A DNA stretch of 64,000 nt from Trebouxia sp. TZW2008 (taxonomy: Eukaryota; Chlorophyta; Trebouxiophyceae; Trebouxiales; Trebouxiaceae): assembly GCA_002118135.1 (NCBI GenBank), contig BDIU01000076.1, forward strand, positions 124,001-188,000, read 5' to 3'. Shown here in pieces: positions 30,474-42,419 of the stretch (position 1 is the first letter of the stretch; every line of letters starts with the position of its first letter). Under the pieces are notes generated by a model that saw only the letters and a list, made by a program, of their open reading frames with translations, was not told the origin of the DNA and did not search any database. The position numbers were made by a program, and so were the translations under genes.

Positions 30474-33400
30474 CTACACCAGGCATGCCTCAAATCCCTT
30501 GCGAATCTCATCCTTGTCTAGGTCTTTGCCAATGAACACCATCCTGCTCTGTCGTTTCTCATCTGGTCTCCACTCCCGATCAAAATTGGCAGAAAAGTCC
30601 AGATGGACACCCTGCAACACATATCGGAATTTCTTGTGACATAGTGTTGAGATTGTGCCCAGCAATGTCCAACTTTCACTTAACGGGTGCACAGCAATGG
30701 GGCTTGTGCACTTTGTAAGCAAGTGGGCTCAGAACAAGCCTGCCTGGCGAGACATGACTTGGGCCACACGCACCTGGCACATGTGCTGGAAGGTGTAGCG
30801 ATGATGATTACTATCATTACTGCCAATGCCATGCAGGGATGACCTGCAAACCATCTGCACCAACCTGCTATGCATAGTGTTGCATGGAACGCAGCGAAGT
30901 CACAAGAATTCAAGAACAGCATACACAGTGACCTTTGGCTGAGTGGCAAAGAGCGTCCAAGAACAGCACACACAGTGATCTTTGTTAAGTGGCAAACAGA
31001 GTGCATTTGTGCAAGCACTTTGGACACCATACAACATCAAGCCATGATAAATATAACAACTCTCTTGACATTGAGAAAAGAGGAAAATTCGATAAAGAAG
31101 AAAAGTGTATGCCGTTAGACGTCATAATGGGAGCCTGTGACCAAAGACGCAGCCCGGGACATTAACATTGACTTTATGACCCTTTATGGTCTCTATGACA
31201 GTGCAAACAGAGTGATTGATTGAGTTTCATACCTGGAAAACTGAGCGAGCATTATTGCCTTCAACAGACATTATGCCCTTGTAGCGATAGAGGGTCTCTG
31301 CATTCTGAATTAGAAGCTCCTCCAACCAGCCATCAAGCTTATCTGGGTCGATGTTTCCATCCAAAACAATGCTGACAGAAGACACAGAATCATCGTGCGT
31401 GTGGCTGTGACCATGTTCATGGTCATGATGATTGTGATCAGGGTGTTCATGACTGTATTCATGGCTGTGATCTGAGCTGGTGCTGTGGTCGGCATGGGCG
31501 TGGTCATGTGCATGCTCCTCATGGGAATGGCTGTGTGATGCTCCATTGGCGTGTGCTTCTCGTTCAAGCTGCAGGCACCAGCAACAGATCATTGTAAGGA
31601 GCATTTAAAAGAGGGCAGTACATTTGGAAGAGACAGCTTCAGCCATGATCATGATCACAGTGTTTGTGACCGCATTCATAGCTGTGCCAGCAGCCATGGG
31701 CATGCTCATGTGTATGCTCTACGGGAATGGCTGTGTGAAGCTCCAGTTGCATGTTCTTCCTGCTCAAGCTGCAGGCAACATAAGATTGCAAGGTACAGCT
31801 CAAAGAAAAGCAGTGCAGTTGGGAAGGATAGCTTCAGCCATGATCACGGTCTTTAGCTTTGTATTTGTGGCTGTGTGAAGCTCCATTGGCGTGCTCTTCC
31901 CGTTCAAGCTGCAGGCACAGGCACTAGATTATTGCAAGGTACAGCTCAAGAAGGGCGGGAGTATCCCTTCTGGACACAGCACTTCCAGGCAGCTTATGAT
32001 GAGCTCATGAGATGAAATGCACATAATAAAGTCTATGCAAGAGTTTTGTTTTGACACACTGTTGCATCACAATGCATGCAAACAGCATCATCAATTGGCA
32101 GCATGTAGGATGTAGGGTTTAGACCCTAAACCCAAATGAAGATCTCATTCTGCCCTGCAGTAAAGAGGCACTGCAACAGCAATATACAGATGCATTCAAC
32201 AAATATTTTTGTTGTGACATTGCTCTGAGGGAAGGTTTGTTTGTATGCATGGCTGGAGTTGTCAATCACATCAATGGCTGGCATGCCTGGACAGTAAAGA
32301 GCAGTATTGCAAGCATCAGCAGCATACCTCTTGTCCCACAAGCATGGGTTCGAATCCTGCAATGTCAAGCACATAGTCCACAGGGACGTCTGCGTTCTGG
32401 ACACGCTTGATCTGAGCCAAGCTGTTGATTGCCTTGATGCGCTTCTCAACACGATCCAGCTGCTCCTCTGATACCTGCATGCATATGGTCAAACTTCTGC
32501 ACACTCCCACTGGCAGCTTGGCTAGGTAACGGTCATAGCAAACATGCCAAGGCAGCCTCTCTATTACTAATCAGCTTAGCATGTGTATGTATTTAGCTTG
32601 AGCTTGCATTAGCTTCATTAGCTAATTAGCTAAAGGTGAGCTTGAGTGCTCACTAGCTTGACAATCTGCTCCAAGTCAGCTTTTGCAAAGCTTTCAATCA
32701 TGTTTGCTGCAAATGTTCTGCTGCAAGTGTTTTGTGAGTTTGTGCAAATACGTGAAGGGGCCAAGAACGCAGGAATTTGCATGAATGCCGTGCAATGTCA
32801 AATGCAACTCCGCTCAACTGGGGCTTAAGGCAGCCTCTCCATTGCTAACTAGCTTGATAATCTGCCCAGGAACAGCTTTTGGGGAGCTTTCAATCATGTC
32901 TACTGCAAGTATTTTGCTGCAAGTGGTTTGTGAGTTTGTGCAAATGTGTGCAAGGGCCAAGAACGCAGGAATATGCATGAATGCCATGCAATGTAAAATG
33001 TAAGTCCACTTTGATAGAGGTAAGCAAGTGTTTTGCATGCACAAGCTGATCGACCTCCAGGTGCAGACTGGGACTCGGAAAAGAAGTCTCACCAAGTCTG
33101 ACGTGTGCAACAAAACGCAGTCAACAAAATCCATCAAGTCTGTTTTGATGAGCAGTGAGCAATCAGCAACTCTCACCAAGTCTGTTTTGTTCAGCAGAAT
33201 GCGGTCAGCATATGCAATCTGGTCCTCAGCTTCATTCAGAGCTCCTTCTGGCTTCTTCTCGTCTAGATGCTGCTCGATGTGCTTTGCATCAACCAGTGTG
33301 ATCACGCCGTCCAGAACCAGATCCTCTTGCAAGTCTGGGCTCATGCGTAGGGTTGCTATGATTGGCTGAGGATCTGCCAGACCTGTTGTCTCTATGACCA

Positions 33401-36048
33401 CTTGATCAAACGAGTCTCGCCTGTCAATCTGCAAGCAAAAAGGTACAGACACATTTCTGTGTGCTCATCAAGATGCTGCTCAATATGCTTGCATCAAGCA
33501 GGGTGATTTTGCCGGCAAGTTGGGGCTCATGCGTAGGGTTGCTATGATTGGCTAAGGATCTGCCAATCCTGTTGTCTCGACGACAAATCGATCAAATGAG
33601 TCTCGCCTATCAATCTGCATGAGGACAATAAAGACACATGCAACTGAATGTAACAAGACACCACAAGCATGCAAGACTGGTGGTCAGGGCGGCCAAACAG
33701 GGCAACACAGCACTGTCAGCACCCAACAGAAGCAACAAAATGCAGCTGAATACAGGACAGCACAAGCCGCATACAAGACCGCTGAGCACAGGCAAGGGCA
33801 ATTCTGCATTGCAAATCAGGCATTGCAAAGCATGCACAATGATTATCAGCTCAAATGCTGTGCTGCCTGTTCCAACACCTCCTCAGCAGTCTCAGCCCAA
33901 GCCAACATGCAGTCTGCTAACAGCAGCATGGACCTTTTTGCATGGAAAGAAGTTCATTTTGCTGTCAGCAGGCTGTATGCAAAGAAGTGATGGTGCTGAG
34001 GCGACCAAAGCCGCACCACATGTTGCAGGATGATGAACATGACACACCATTTTGCTAGTTTCATGCAGCCGTTTTTAGAGATCTGAGACCAGGCTTACTT
34101 GCCAGCTTTGTTACCATGCAGTAAAGTGTTGATGCTGTGTTGATCAAAACCGCACTGCATCTTACAGAACAATCAGCACAAAATACAATGTGTGCCAATT
34201 GCATGCGGGATTTTGAAGAACTGTGGGGCCAAATTTGGTTGCCAAATTTGTAGGCACGCAGGAAAGCGTCAATACTGAAGCAAGCAAAGCCGCACAGCAT
34301 CTCACACAGCAATGAACATGAAACACAGAAATGCCATGTGCCGTGTGTGACATGCAACATTGCTGATAAGCTTGGGGCCAAAAGTACTTGCCAAGTTTCG
34401 TGGCATGCAACAAGGATTGATGCTGAGGCAGTCAAAACTGCACTGCAATTCATGCTGGCAACAAACACGAAATACATCTGTGCCATGTGCCATGTGTGCA
34501 TGCAGAGAAGCTAAGAACTTGAGGGCCAAAGGTACTTGCCAGATCTGTGAGCATGTTCACAAGGTCATCCTTCACTGTGCAGCACATGCAGCCGTTGTTC
34601 AGCATCATGATCTGACCGCTGTCAGGGACAAACTCCTTGGATGACACCAGGCTACTATCGATGTCAATCTCTCCAAACTGCAGCACCATTGAGGGCGGAC
34701 GTTTGATTAAGAGCAATGAAGTTGATGATGACAGATGGCATGTTCCAGCGTGTGTGCTGGGTGTGTGAAGCTAATGCTGTACTGCCTGTCCCTGACAACA
34801 CGCTGGCACAATGCAGATGTGCCACTGCTTGCATGCAGATTGGCTTGTCTGCATGTGCAAACAATGTTGGCGGTAAGAACACATTGGCGCCTGGAAAGGC
34901 ATTCATTTTACCACCAGCAACAAGCTTATTGCAGACCACACAAGGCATGCTTCTGATGAGTCTCCAGTTCAACACAGATGTCACACTAACCAGCATCAAT
35001 GAAATGGCACAGGATTAATGTTCAACAAGACAGAACTGAGAAATGCAGACTTGATGGCAACGGCAGACAAACATGCCAACACTGGTGCAAGTGCCAACAA
35101 ACAGCAACGTTGGCTTGAATGCCAGGTACAGCTGGTGAGTGCTTTTGGTTTTCCAGCATCTGCCGTGTTTTAAAGACTATATAGTGCCTGCCAACAATGC
35201 AGAATGTAGTGATGCATCAGGCACTGGGGTGAAACTTTACCTCATTTTCAATCACAGCAATACGCTTGCCATGAGCTTTTGTCAGCAGATTGTTCAACAG
35301 AGTCGTTTTGCCAGATCCCAAAAAGCCTGTCAGGACCTGCATACAACAAGATGTTCAGCACTTCCAAAAGCCAACCATCATGAGGGCAGCAGCAGGCGTG
35401 ACAGGCCCAACAGCAGCACATATCTCTTTTAGCCCAACAGCAGCACAGCAGCAGACGTGCCTCTTTTGCCCAACAGCAGCACAGCAACAGGTGTGATATT
35501 TGTGTTTTCAAAGAATAGCACAGCAGCAGGCACTAAACATTTGTCGTGAGCTGCAACGAGCAGCGTCAGTGTCCTGGAGGCAAGCCGAACAGCAGCACAG
35601 CAGCAGGTGTAACAGGATTGTCAGAGGGAGCGACAAATCATGTCAATGTGACACCTACCGTGATTGGTATGCGGTCTTCCAGCATTGACTGCTCAAAGCC
35701 CTCAACACCCTCCTCACCGTCCAACTCAGACTCTCCGTCGTGATCAGTGTAGACTTCCTCAAAGTCTAACTCCTCTTCAGCGTCAAGGATCTCTGGATCA
35801 GTTGCTGGCCTTGAGTTAGGGGCAACCCCCGGCCTCGCTGGTTGCTGCTGTTTGCGGTTCCCTGACTGAGAGCTTGAAGAATCCTGAGCAGTTGTTGCTT
35901 TGGTAATGTGCTGTACACGCTGCGGCAACCTGGCCTGAGCTGTTTGGCGATGGATGTGCTGCAGGCGGAGTGGCTGGACTCTAGGTCTTGCTCCAGATGT
36001 AAGCCCGCAAGTGCGTACGGAGGGCTGACTGAGCAGGTGGCTTGACAT
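30474..36048 (-). CDS. CobW/COG0523 GTP-dependent metallochaperone, paralogue B (intact motifs)
   Basis: Seven exons, all phase 0, give 498 residues: 36048-35659, 35336-35241, 34677-34540, 33428-33177, 32474-32328, 31568-31233 and 30611-30474. Motifs: Walker [10 protein letters not shown] (134-142), the metal site GCMCC (191-195), ETTGLADP (221-228), NKTDL (288-292), a long His/Asp-rich stretch in exon 6 (about 353-401, e.g. [16 protein letters not shown]), and the C-terminal CobW domain ([20 protein letters not shown]). This is the full set expected of a zinc-transferring G3E GTPase (ZNG1/ZagA-like). The first ~60 residues look like a transit peptide, so plastid or mitochondrial action is likely but unproven. 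Intron 3 begins with GC. Tandem paralogue of copy A, separated by the CACTA element. Confidence 0.92.
30731..30824 (+). repeat. Dispersed repeat family 3, copy 2
   Basis: Contains AACAAGCCTGCCTGGCGAG, ACTTGGGCCACACGCACC and GGTGTAGCGATGATGATTAC. Related to 19500-19575 and, inverted, 47170-47262. It lies in the last CobW-B intron. Confidence 0.65.
31715..31922 (-). repeat. Two acceptor-edge relics of CobW-B exon 6
   Basis: The exon 6 start at 31568 (CTGCAG, CTTGAACGAGAAGCACACG) recurs at about 31715-31775 and 31864-31922, each as CTGCAG, CTTGAACGGGAAGAGC or a close variant, followed by the codons for the AHSHS-like start and then a break. Confidence 0.85.
32636..33000. repeat. Tandem intronic duplication (~180-bp unit)
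   Basis: Two copies, about 32636-32815 and 32826-33000, share CTAGCTTGA-AATCTG, AGCTTTCAATCATGT, TGTGAGTTTGTGCAAAT and GCCAAGAACGCAGGAAT. They lie between CobW-B exons 4 and 5. Confidence 0.85.
33085..33625 (-). repeat. Relics flanking CobW-B exon 4
   Basis: Two donor-side fragments at about 33085-33110 and 33130-33160 repeat AACAAAACAGACTTG-like sequence near the donor at 33177. On the acceptor side, 33470-33625 is a copy of the exon start and a later segment with an internal deletion (GATAGGCGAGACTCATTTGA, AACCCTACGCATGAGCCC). Confidence 0.8.
34085..34510 (-). repeat. Three donor-edge relics of CobW-B exon 3
   Basis: Copies of the exon 3 end and donor (CTCACAGATCTG, then GCAAGTACCTTTGGCCC, at 34540) lie at about 34085-34200, 34213-34345 and 34365-34500. 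Each repeats CAAGTA or CAAATT near the junction and a downstream block with CTGTGCAGTTTTGAC-like sequence. Unit length about 140 bp. Confidence 0.82.
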
Positions 36049-37157
36049 AGCGTGCGCCTACAAATCTGCGTACGCAGCTATCTCAGCAAGAAAGCTGAAA
36101 CGGCACAAGTTGGCAAGTCGTGATGACTCCAAAAGATCTATCAGGCGAGCGCAATTGCAATGTTCGACACCTGGGAAGTGTCACCGCAAAGTCAAAGCCC
36201 TAATTTGACAAAACCTATTGCCACCGCTGACAATTGCGGTCCCTTTCATATGCCTGCTCAGATGCCTGCTACAGAAACAGCAATGCCATTGTCCACCGCT
36301 GGCCACCTGTGCATTGCAGCTGCACAAAATACAGCTTGAGTTGCGTAAAGCGTCAGCTGCAGCAGCATTCATGCTACTGCTCTAAACCAGGCCTGCACAA
36401 CCGTTTTCATCAATGTGATGCATTTATGACAGTCCTGAGTTGGTTGCAAGTAATGTACAGATGGCGATGCATACTGGTCTTATGATAGCCTAGCCAATGG
36501 ACATTATGCTGTTAGTGACATGTCGCACCAGGAACACCCTGGCAGGACTATGAGCTGCAAAGAGCTGACTGCTGCAGATAGTGTGTGTGTGCAGCTTGGG
36601 TGCTACATCACAGAGCATCTCATTTTATGGCACCCAATGCGATCCATGTCTCACATAACAGCATCTGTAGCTCTGCAACTTCATCTTTACGGTCTGATTT
36701 GCGCCTGACATGTTTACAAGTCAGACACGCCTTGGCATTGTGACCTGTGGCATCTGAGCATTCAAGCAAACTTCAGTGTCATTGTCAAGCAGACAGATAC
36801 TTTGTCAAAGCAGCAAGTCTTGATGGTCACAAGCAAACACCATTGTTTTTGCACACAAGCTTGTCAAGGAAGAACTGGACATGGCTGTACCTCAGAACAG
36901 TTTGTAAATTAGTAAACATATGTATACCATATGTGCAGCAGCCTGCATATAGGTAGTAGATGAGCCGCAAAGTGGCTGAATCACTCTGGAAATGATACGT
37001 CATCTGTGAGCATTGTCTTTGTACACATCAAACACTGTAATTGGGAAATACAGCGTCACTGCAAACTGCCCAAGTATCGCTTGGTACCCATACTTCCTCC
37101 TCAGGCACATTCCCAAAATTGCAGTGACATGGGTTTCTTAGTTTTTGAAGGCATCAC
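36049..37157. other. Intergenic region, CobW-B promoter side and haemoglobin 3' side
   Basis: No supported gene. Short open frames are present on both strands without family patterns or consistent splice partners. The left end must hold the CobW-B promoter and the right end the haemoglobin 3' untranslated region. Confidence 0.5.
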
Positions 37158-39384
37158 TCAGCCCAAGTACTCCTTTGTCTTTGGGTCCCTGAACATGGGG
37201 TCTCGCACTGTCTCTACCACCTTCCCAGCAGCTGCAATGTCCCCCTGCAGTTCACAACAAGCCCATCATTGTTGCAATTTATGATTAGATCAGCACTGAG
37301 TGTGAGATTTGCTCAAAATCGTCCCACAGTGTACAGCAAAGCCATCATTCAGACAAACAACCACTACAATATCTCACACTGTTTCTGCTACCTTTGCTGC
37401 AGCTGCAGTGTCCTCCTGCAATGTAAAGCAAGACCATGGTTGTCACCCAGATTTACATCTGTAACATGTACCGTCACAAGTGCAAAGTTTGCAAAGCGTG
37501 CATGTCAGCACTTTCCCTGCAGCTGCAATGTCCTACTGCAATGCAAAACAAGCCCATCACTGTTACAAACAATCACAAAAATGAAGCCATTGTACGATGT
37601 GCCGTGTCCTGCTGCAGTGTACAGCAAAGCCATCATTGATGCAAACACAGGCAACAATCTTGAATTGCTCATGCCCCCAGAGACTCCTCTTAAAACCGTT
37701 GACCTGGTATTGACTTGTCAGTTGCAGTGATTTCTGTTTCTTTAATGGCTGCTGCCCCCAGAGACTCCTGTTGACACCGTCGACCTGGTGTTGACTTGTC
37801 CTTTGAAGTGCTTTCTGTTGCATGTGCCGTTGCAAGTGTCAAGTGTGCAAAATATGCATGTCAGATACCAAACTGGAAATGGCAGCATGGGGGCTCAAGA
37901 AGGACACAATGCTCAAAAGTGTTCCTGCCAGACATTGCACTCAATGCTTGGTGACAATTCGAATATAGCAAAACCCATGGGCCAAACTAGCATGCATTTT
38001 ATAAACTGAATGCACTTGTTGCACCCACCTCAGGCACATTGAACTTCTGTAGAGCCCCAACAAGGTGTTTCACAATCACGTCAAAGTGATGGTCGTTCAG
38101 CCCTTTGTTCCTGACAAGCTTCTCGTGTGCTCGCCACATATCCCTGCCATGGTACTCCTCTGGACCGCCAAAAGCATATGTCATGAAACCTACCTGTGCC
38201 CCACCAGTTATGAACATTGTTAAGGGCAGGGTAAGCGTGAGAATTTGAAGTAGTTTGTGCCTTAGTCACATCATAAGTTGTGAATTGTATTTATGTGCTG
38301 TATCTGATTCACAACAGGAGTTGTGGGTTGCGTAAATGTGCTGACCCACAAAACCATGGGTGCTCCTTGCCAGATCAATGACACAGCTGACTCTGCAATG
38401 CTGACCTTCACTGTCAGTGTGTGTTCATGCTGTGTGTATTGCAGTTTGCCTTTTGCAGTGTGCGAGACTCTGTAGTACAACCTTATGCAGTGCTGGCAGC
38501 AAAGCAGATTGTTCACACAATTGTGAATTTGCTTTTGAGATGCACATGTATGCAGAGAGTCCCTTCATGTCTCAAAGGCTAAAGCATGTGGCGCCATGCA
38601 AACAGAATCCTGCTTGCAGCTCAACAATGCAACATACAGCCCCAAACATTGAGCGTCCAGTACACCTGAAAGAGAGTGATCGGCATGTTGCATGCACTCT
38701 TTATGCTTGACAGACGCAACTTGATGCCATCTGCTGCAAGTGTGTTTACCAGCAATTAGACTGCCGGTGAGACCATGCAGCCAGAATTCTGCCTTGGACA
38801 TTGAGCATGCAGAGCCACTGTGAACATGTGATGGGCATGCTTCAGGCAAATTCCATGCATGACACATGCAAACCAATGCCATCTGCAAGCTTATTTAGTG
38901 GGAACTGGGCTGACTGGCCATTTTGGCGAATTGCTTGCCACACGGCCGCTTTACCTGGTGAGCCTTCAAGCTCTGCTTGTTGATGCCCTCAAAGAAGCCT
39001 TTAACCTCGTCGTCAGCGAAAACGCGGCTGTAGAACTCGTCTACGACCGCCTCAATTGCTTCCTTGCCGCCCAACTTCTTGTACATGGTTGGGGGCGACT
39101 TCTTCTCATGCGTGTGCTCACCGGCCATGCCGACATCTGCAATGCGCAGCACAGATACGAGATTGGCATGCGCCAAGTAAAGCTGTTTGAGAACCAGCCT
39201 GCGGCAAGCTGAAATTCCGCTCTGCAACGGGTGCAATCCATTTGACTGACTCACCGGTGGTCTGCACAGCCCGGCCGTTCTCTCCTGTACCTGCGCGACG
39301 TCTGCTGGGTGTTCGAAAGCTGGTTTTGGGGCGGGACATCAGCTGTCGCGGCAGAGCATGGGCAGAGATGCCTATCGTACCCAT
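37158..39384 (-). CDS. Group I truncated (2/2) haemoglobin with N-terminal extension
   Basis: Four exons give 187 residues: 39384-39255, 39136-38955, 38193-38029 and 37244-37158. Residues 1 to about 60 are Arg/Ser/Thr-rich (PRQLMSRPKTSFRTPSRRR) and look like a transit peptide; the 2/2 globin starts near MYKKLGGKEAIEAVV. Key features: FYSRVFADDEVKGFF (Tyr B10 after Phe B9), HQVGFMTYAFGGPEEY, and the proximal His F8 in WRAHEKLV, then NDHHFDVIVKHLVGAL. These match the algal and ciliate group I proteins, whose known activities are O2 and NO binding and NO dioxygenation. Plastid or mitochondrial targeting is inferred. The last exon is short (28 codons) and its acceptor region has been duplicated several times in the intron. 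Nearest neighbours are CobW-B and the BTB protein, on the same strand. Confidence 0.92.
37300..37800 (-). repeat. Acceptor-edge relics of the last haemoglobin exon, and a 66-bp duplication
   Basis: The last-exon start at 37244 (CTGCAG, GGGGACATTGCAGCTGC) is repeated in decayed form near 37395-37425, 37505-37545 and 37600-37625, with shared flanking CAAAGCCATCATT or AAGCCCATCA blocks. A separate pair, about 37675-37735 and 37750-37815, shares CAGAGACTCCT, GTTGACACCGTCGACCTGGT-like sequence and TTGACTTGTC. Confidence 0.78.
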
Positions 39385-40251
39385 ATGTGTGTGTGGATTG
39401 CAGCTGCAGATAGTTGAACCGTGAGGTTCAAGTTCGGTGTCTTGCAGGTCAACTCCCGAGCTCCAAAAGTTGCCTTTTGCTCTCCCGACTACTTACCCTG
39501 CAGTCTTGTCGATACACAATCAGCGCTTCGCGACAGCGGCGATGGTACTGCTCGTTTTGTGCGTGCGTAACTGACTACACCGAGTCGTACGGGCCCCTTT
39601 ACGTTGAGCAGGTGAGGTCTGATGCTTTTACGTAACCTTACCTCAAGCGCAGCATGATTGCATGGCATAGCTTTCCAGCAGTATCTTCGCCTTGGTTTGA
39701 GACGCCATGAGATTTACAGCAAAGGATGAATGGATGCAGAAGCAAAGGAACGACGAGATACAGAAATACTGCCGCTGCTGTTGATCAAGAGTCAGCAGCA
39801 CGTGTGAGCTTGACAGCAGACACAACACCATGGGAAATGCTTCTATTGATATGCCACTCAAACTTTGTGCTGTTACAGCTTCTGCATCACAGAAACCATA
39901 TGTCTGTCGGCATCAAGATGCTGCAGCATGACATTGCTTCTGCACAAGGTGCAGCAGAGTACCGAGCCTCTGCAGCTACTTATCAGGCAGACAGTGCCAC
40001 TTACTGTACCTGTGATGTTGGTCTTTATTGAGCTTGACAAACGCTGACCGCAATTATGCCAAAGCCATCATCAGATCATTTGTGCATGCATTCAAACGCC
40101 TGATTGCATGTGGCAACTGCTCATGCCAGCACACCTTGACTGCAATTCTGATGCACCTAGTCATGCTGCATGCATGTGCTTGATATGTGCAGGCAGGAGA
40201 AACCTCAATAAAGATCTTTCAAGGCTGTCTTGGTGTACAAGCTGTCTCATG
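39385..40251. other. Intergenic region upstream of the haemoglobin
   Basis: No supported gene. The left part should hold the haemoglobin promoter. An open plus-strand frame at 39414-39635 has no recognisable pattern. Confidence 0.5.
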
Positions 40252-41281
40252 CTAATGGCTGTCTGCATGCTGCAGCTCATCTGCATCACTGTTAGAGCTC
40301 AGACTAGACCGTCTGAGCCTATGCCGACGCTTTGGTGATGGTGGGTGAACATCTGAAGACAGTGTCACCCAGAACACGCCAGAATTGCGTTCCTCAAAAG
40401 TCTCTGTCCCCTTCTCTACTAAAGCAACATACCCAAGCAACAACAGGTCATGCTGAATGACTTGCTGATACCGCCATACAAAGCCCGCAAAAGCATTCCC
40501 TGTGCAGTGGGCTCCATGGGCGAGGTAGTCTTCTTCTAACAAAGGGTAGTCAGCAATACTACCAGTAGGGCCCAGGGACAAAGCAATGATTCTGTAGTTT
40601 GTTTCCATGGCAACAACTTGTGTTTCTGCATTGAATGGACAGCAATTCAGCAGACCAAGCCGATGGCTCCTGTGCTTGGCAGCCAAAGCGGCTCTAGCCA
40701 TCACAGTCTCCTCATCTGTTCCGTATGCCACAGCCAGCATAGCACGTTCAGCTGCGGCGATGTTCTCAATGCCAGCTTCACTGCGTAGAGCCTCGAGCAC
40801 CATAAGCTTCTGGCTGTTGGCATCAGGCACTAGCAACGCTGCTGCCACAGAGGATGATGTGCAGCTCAAATCTGCTGTGCCTCTTCTCAGCTGCCTTGAC
40901 AAGCCAGCCAGCTGCAACGAAAAGCAAGAGGTCACGATATTGGTGCCCAGAGTTGCTGTGTCAACTCGAAGTGCAGAGAAAGGGTTTGAGGCGCACCTGA
41001 AAGTAGTCTGCTTCACGTAAAAGCTCGGCTCTTGTGTTGTGCAGCAGTGGCAAGACGCATACTCCGTCGCGCAGGTAGTTCAGTATATACTTGAAAGTGT
41101 CCCCGTCTCTGTCTACCACAAAATTCCCGTCTTTATCCTGGGGGGCAGGAGGCAGGTCGTTGCTGAACATATGCGCCAGCATTGAGTCTCGTTCACGACA
41201 GAGTGTTTCGCGGCTGGTGAAGTACACCCGTCCGCCGACATTGAGACCGATAGTACTCGACATTGTGTGCGACGTCGCCAT
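40252..41281 (-). CDS. BTB/POZ (K+ channel tetramerisation, T1-type) domain protein
   Basis: Two exons (41281-40997 and 40911-40252) give 314 residues. Residues 10-95 form a T1/BTB domain as in KCTD proteins: IGLNVGGRVYFTSRETL, DSMLAHMF, FVVDRDGDTFKYILNYLRDG and AELLREADYF. Known role: homo-oligomer formation, often as a Cullin-3 adaptor; no channel segment is present, so it is not a potassium channel. The C-terminal 220 residues were not recognised. They are predicted globular, with ALRSEAGIENIAAAERAM and GNAFAGFVWRYQQVIQHDL, and end in a basic Ser-rich tail (SPKRRHRLRRSS) that could be a nuclear signal. The start MATSHTMSS was chosen just before the domain; the frame is open further upstream. 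The single 85-bp intron has no exon-edge copies. Confidence 0.82.
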
Positions 41282-42419
41282 TGATATTATGCTTGCGCCA
41301 GCTTTGACGCAACTGCCGAAGCCGAGCACAGGTGCCACCAGGGCGTCGATAGGGCGGTTGAAAACGGCCTTTTCCAAAGTCGCCCCTGCACTGCAACTGC
41401 ACTCTGCTGAACAGGTTTGACCTGATAGTTGCCATCTTTGCGAGCGGTGGACTGAGTCAACCGCATCAGTGGCATACGAGTGCAGTGAGAAGAAGCAGCA
41501 AGCCGATCTGCGACTGTTGTCTGGCTTTCGTTTTGAGTCACGCCTGCCTCTATGATGCAGACCAACACTAGCCACTGCTGGTGCCTGTGGCTAACGCTTT
41601 GACACATGTATGCCCGATCGCGTATATTTGGCTGCAATGGTCACAAGTTTGACTCTCACAATGCCCATCCGAGCTGTTGCAACTTGTTTCGGAGCTGTTT
41701 TATCTTGGTCACATCTGCTGGTGCTGCTGTTTAGCATGGTCCTTGACAGATGTTTTCAGTCATATTTGTAAAGCATGGAGCTGTCCCTATGCAAGATCAC
41801 CTACGATCCTGTCGGAACAGTATACCTGAGATCACCGCCAACAAGCAGCTTCATGTGTTTGTGCCAAGAAGGCTATGCGTCATCAAATTGCGGCAGTTAC
41901 TACAGCACTACAATTTGCAGCAGTTACAGCCATCATTTCAATCTGCAGCAGTTGCTGCATTCAGATACCATACTGGGCGGACTGTCAAACCGTGCTGACA
42001 CAGATACTTCAGCTGACAGTTGTGCTGACATTGAGGGGGGCTTGGCCACAGAACAACCCTGGGACAGTTTGGCACACAGGCGGCTTGTGTTCAAGTCCGG
42101 CATCTCATGTACTTGTGTATGACCAGGATTGAAGCAGCAGGTGCCCAAAGGTTGCTATGTAGCAGCCATGGCTCAAAGGTCAGCTCCAATACTGCAATGG
42201 CAGCAGCATACAGCACCCACAATTGGCACATGGACAGTTTGCTCTGAACCTGAGTATACCATGTATCTTCTGCATGATCAGGACTGCAGCAACAAGCACT
42301 GCAATTACGCTGATTAGCCTGTGTAGCACAGAACTCAGCTCTGATACAGCAATGACAGCAGCAGATGCAAAGGTATTTGCTATGCAGCACATCTAGCAAA
42401 AGGGCTGATCCTACGTAGC
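41282..42419. other. Region upstream of the BTB gene with degenerate CAG-rich repeats
   Basis: The first part holds the BTB promoter. From about 41880 the sequence consists of loose repeats such as TTGCAGCAGTTACAGC and CAGCAGCATACAGCACC, grading into the minisatellite that follows. No gene was supported. Confidence 0.5.

Noticed and set aside
32343..32357. GGGTTCGAATCC, a perfect tRNA B-box-like sequence
   Set aside because: It lies inside CobW-B exon 5, where the minus strand codes for Gly-Phe-Glu-Pro-Met. No tRNA cloverleaf can be drawn around it.
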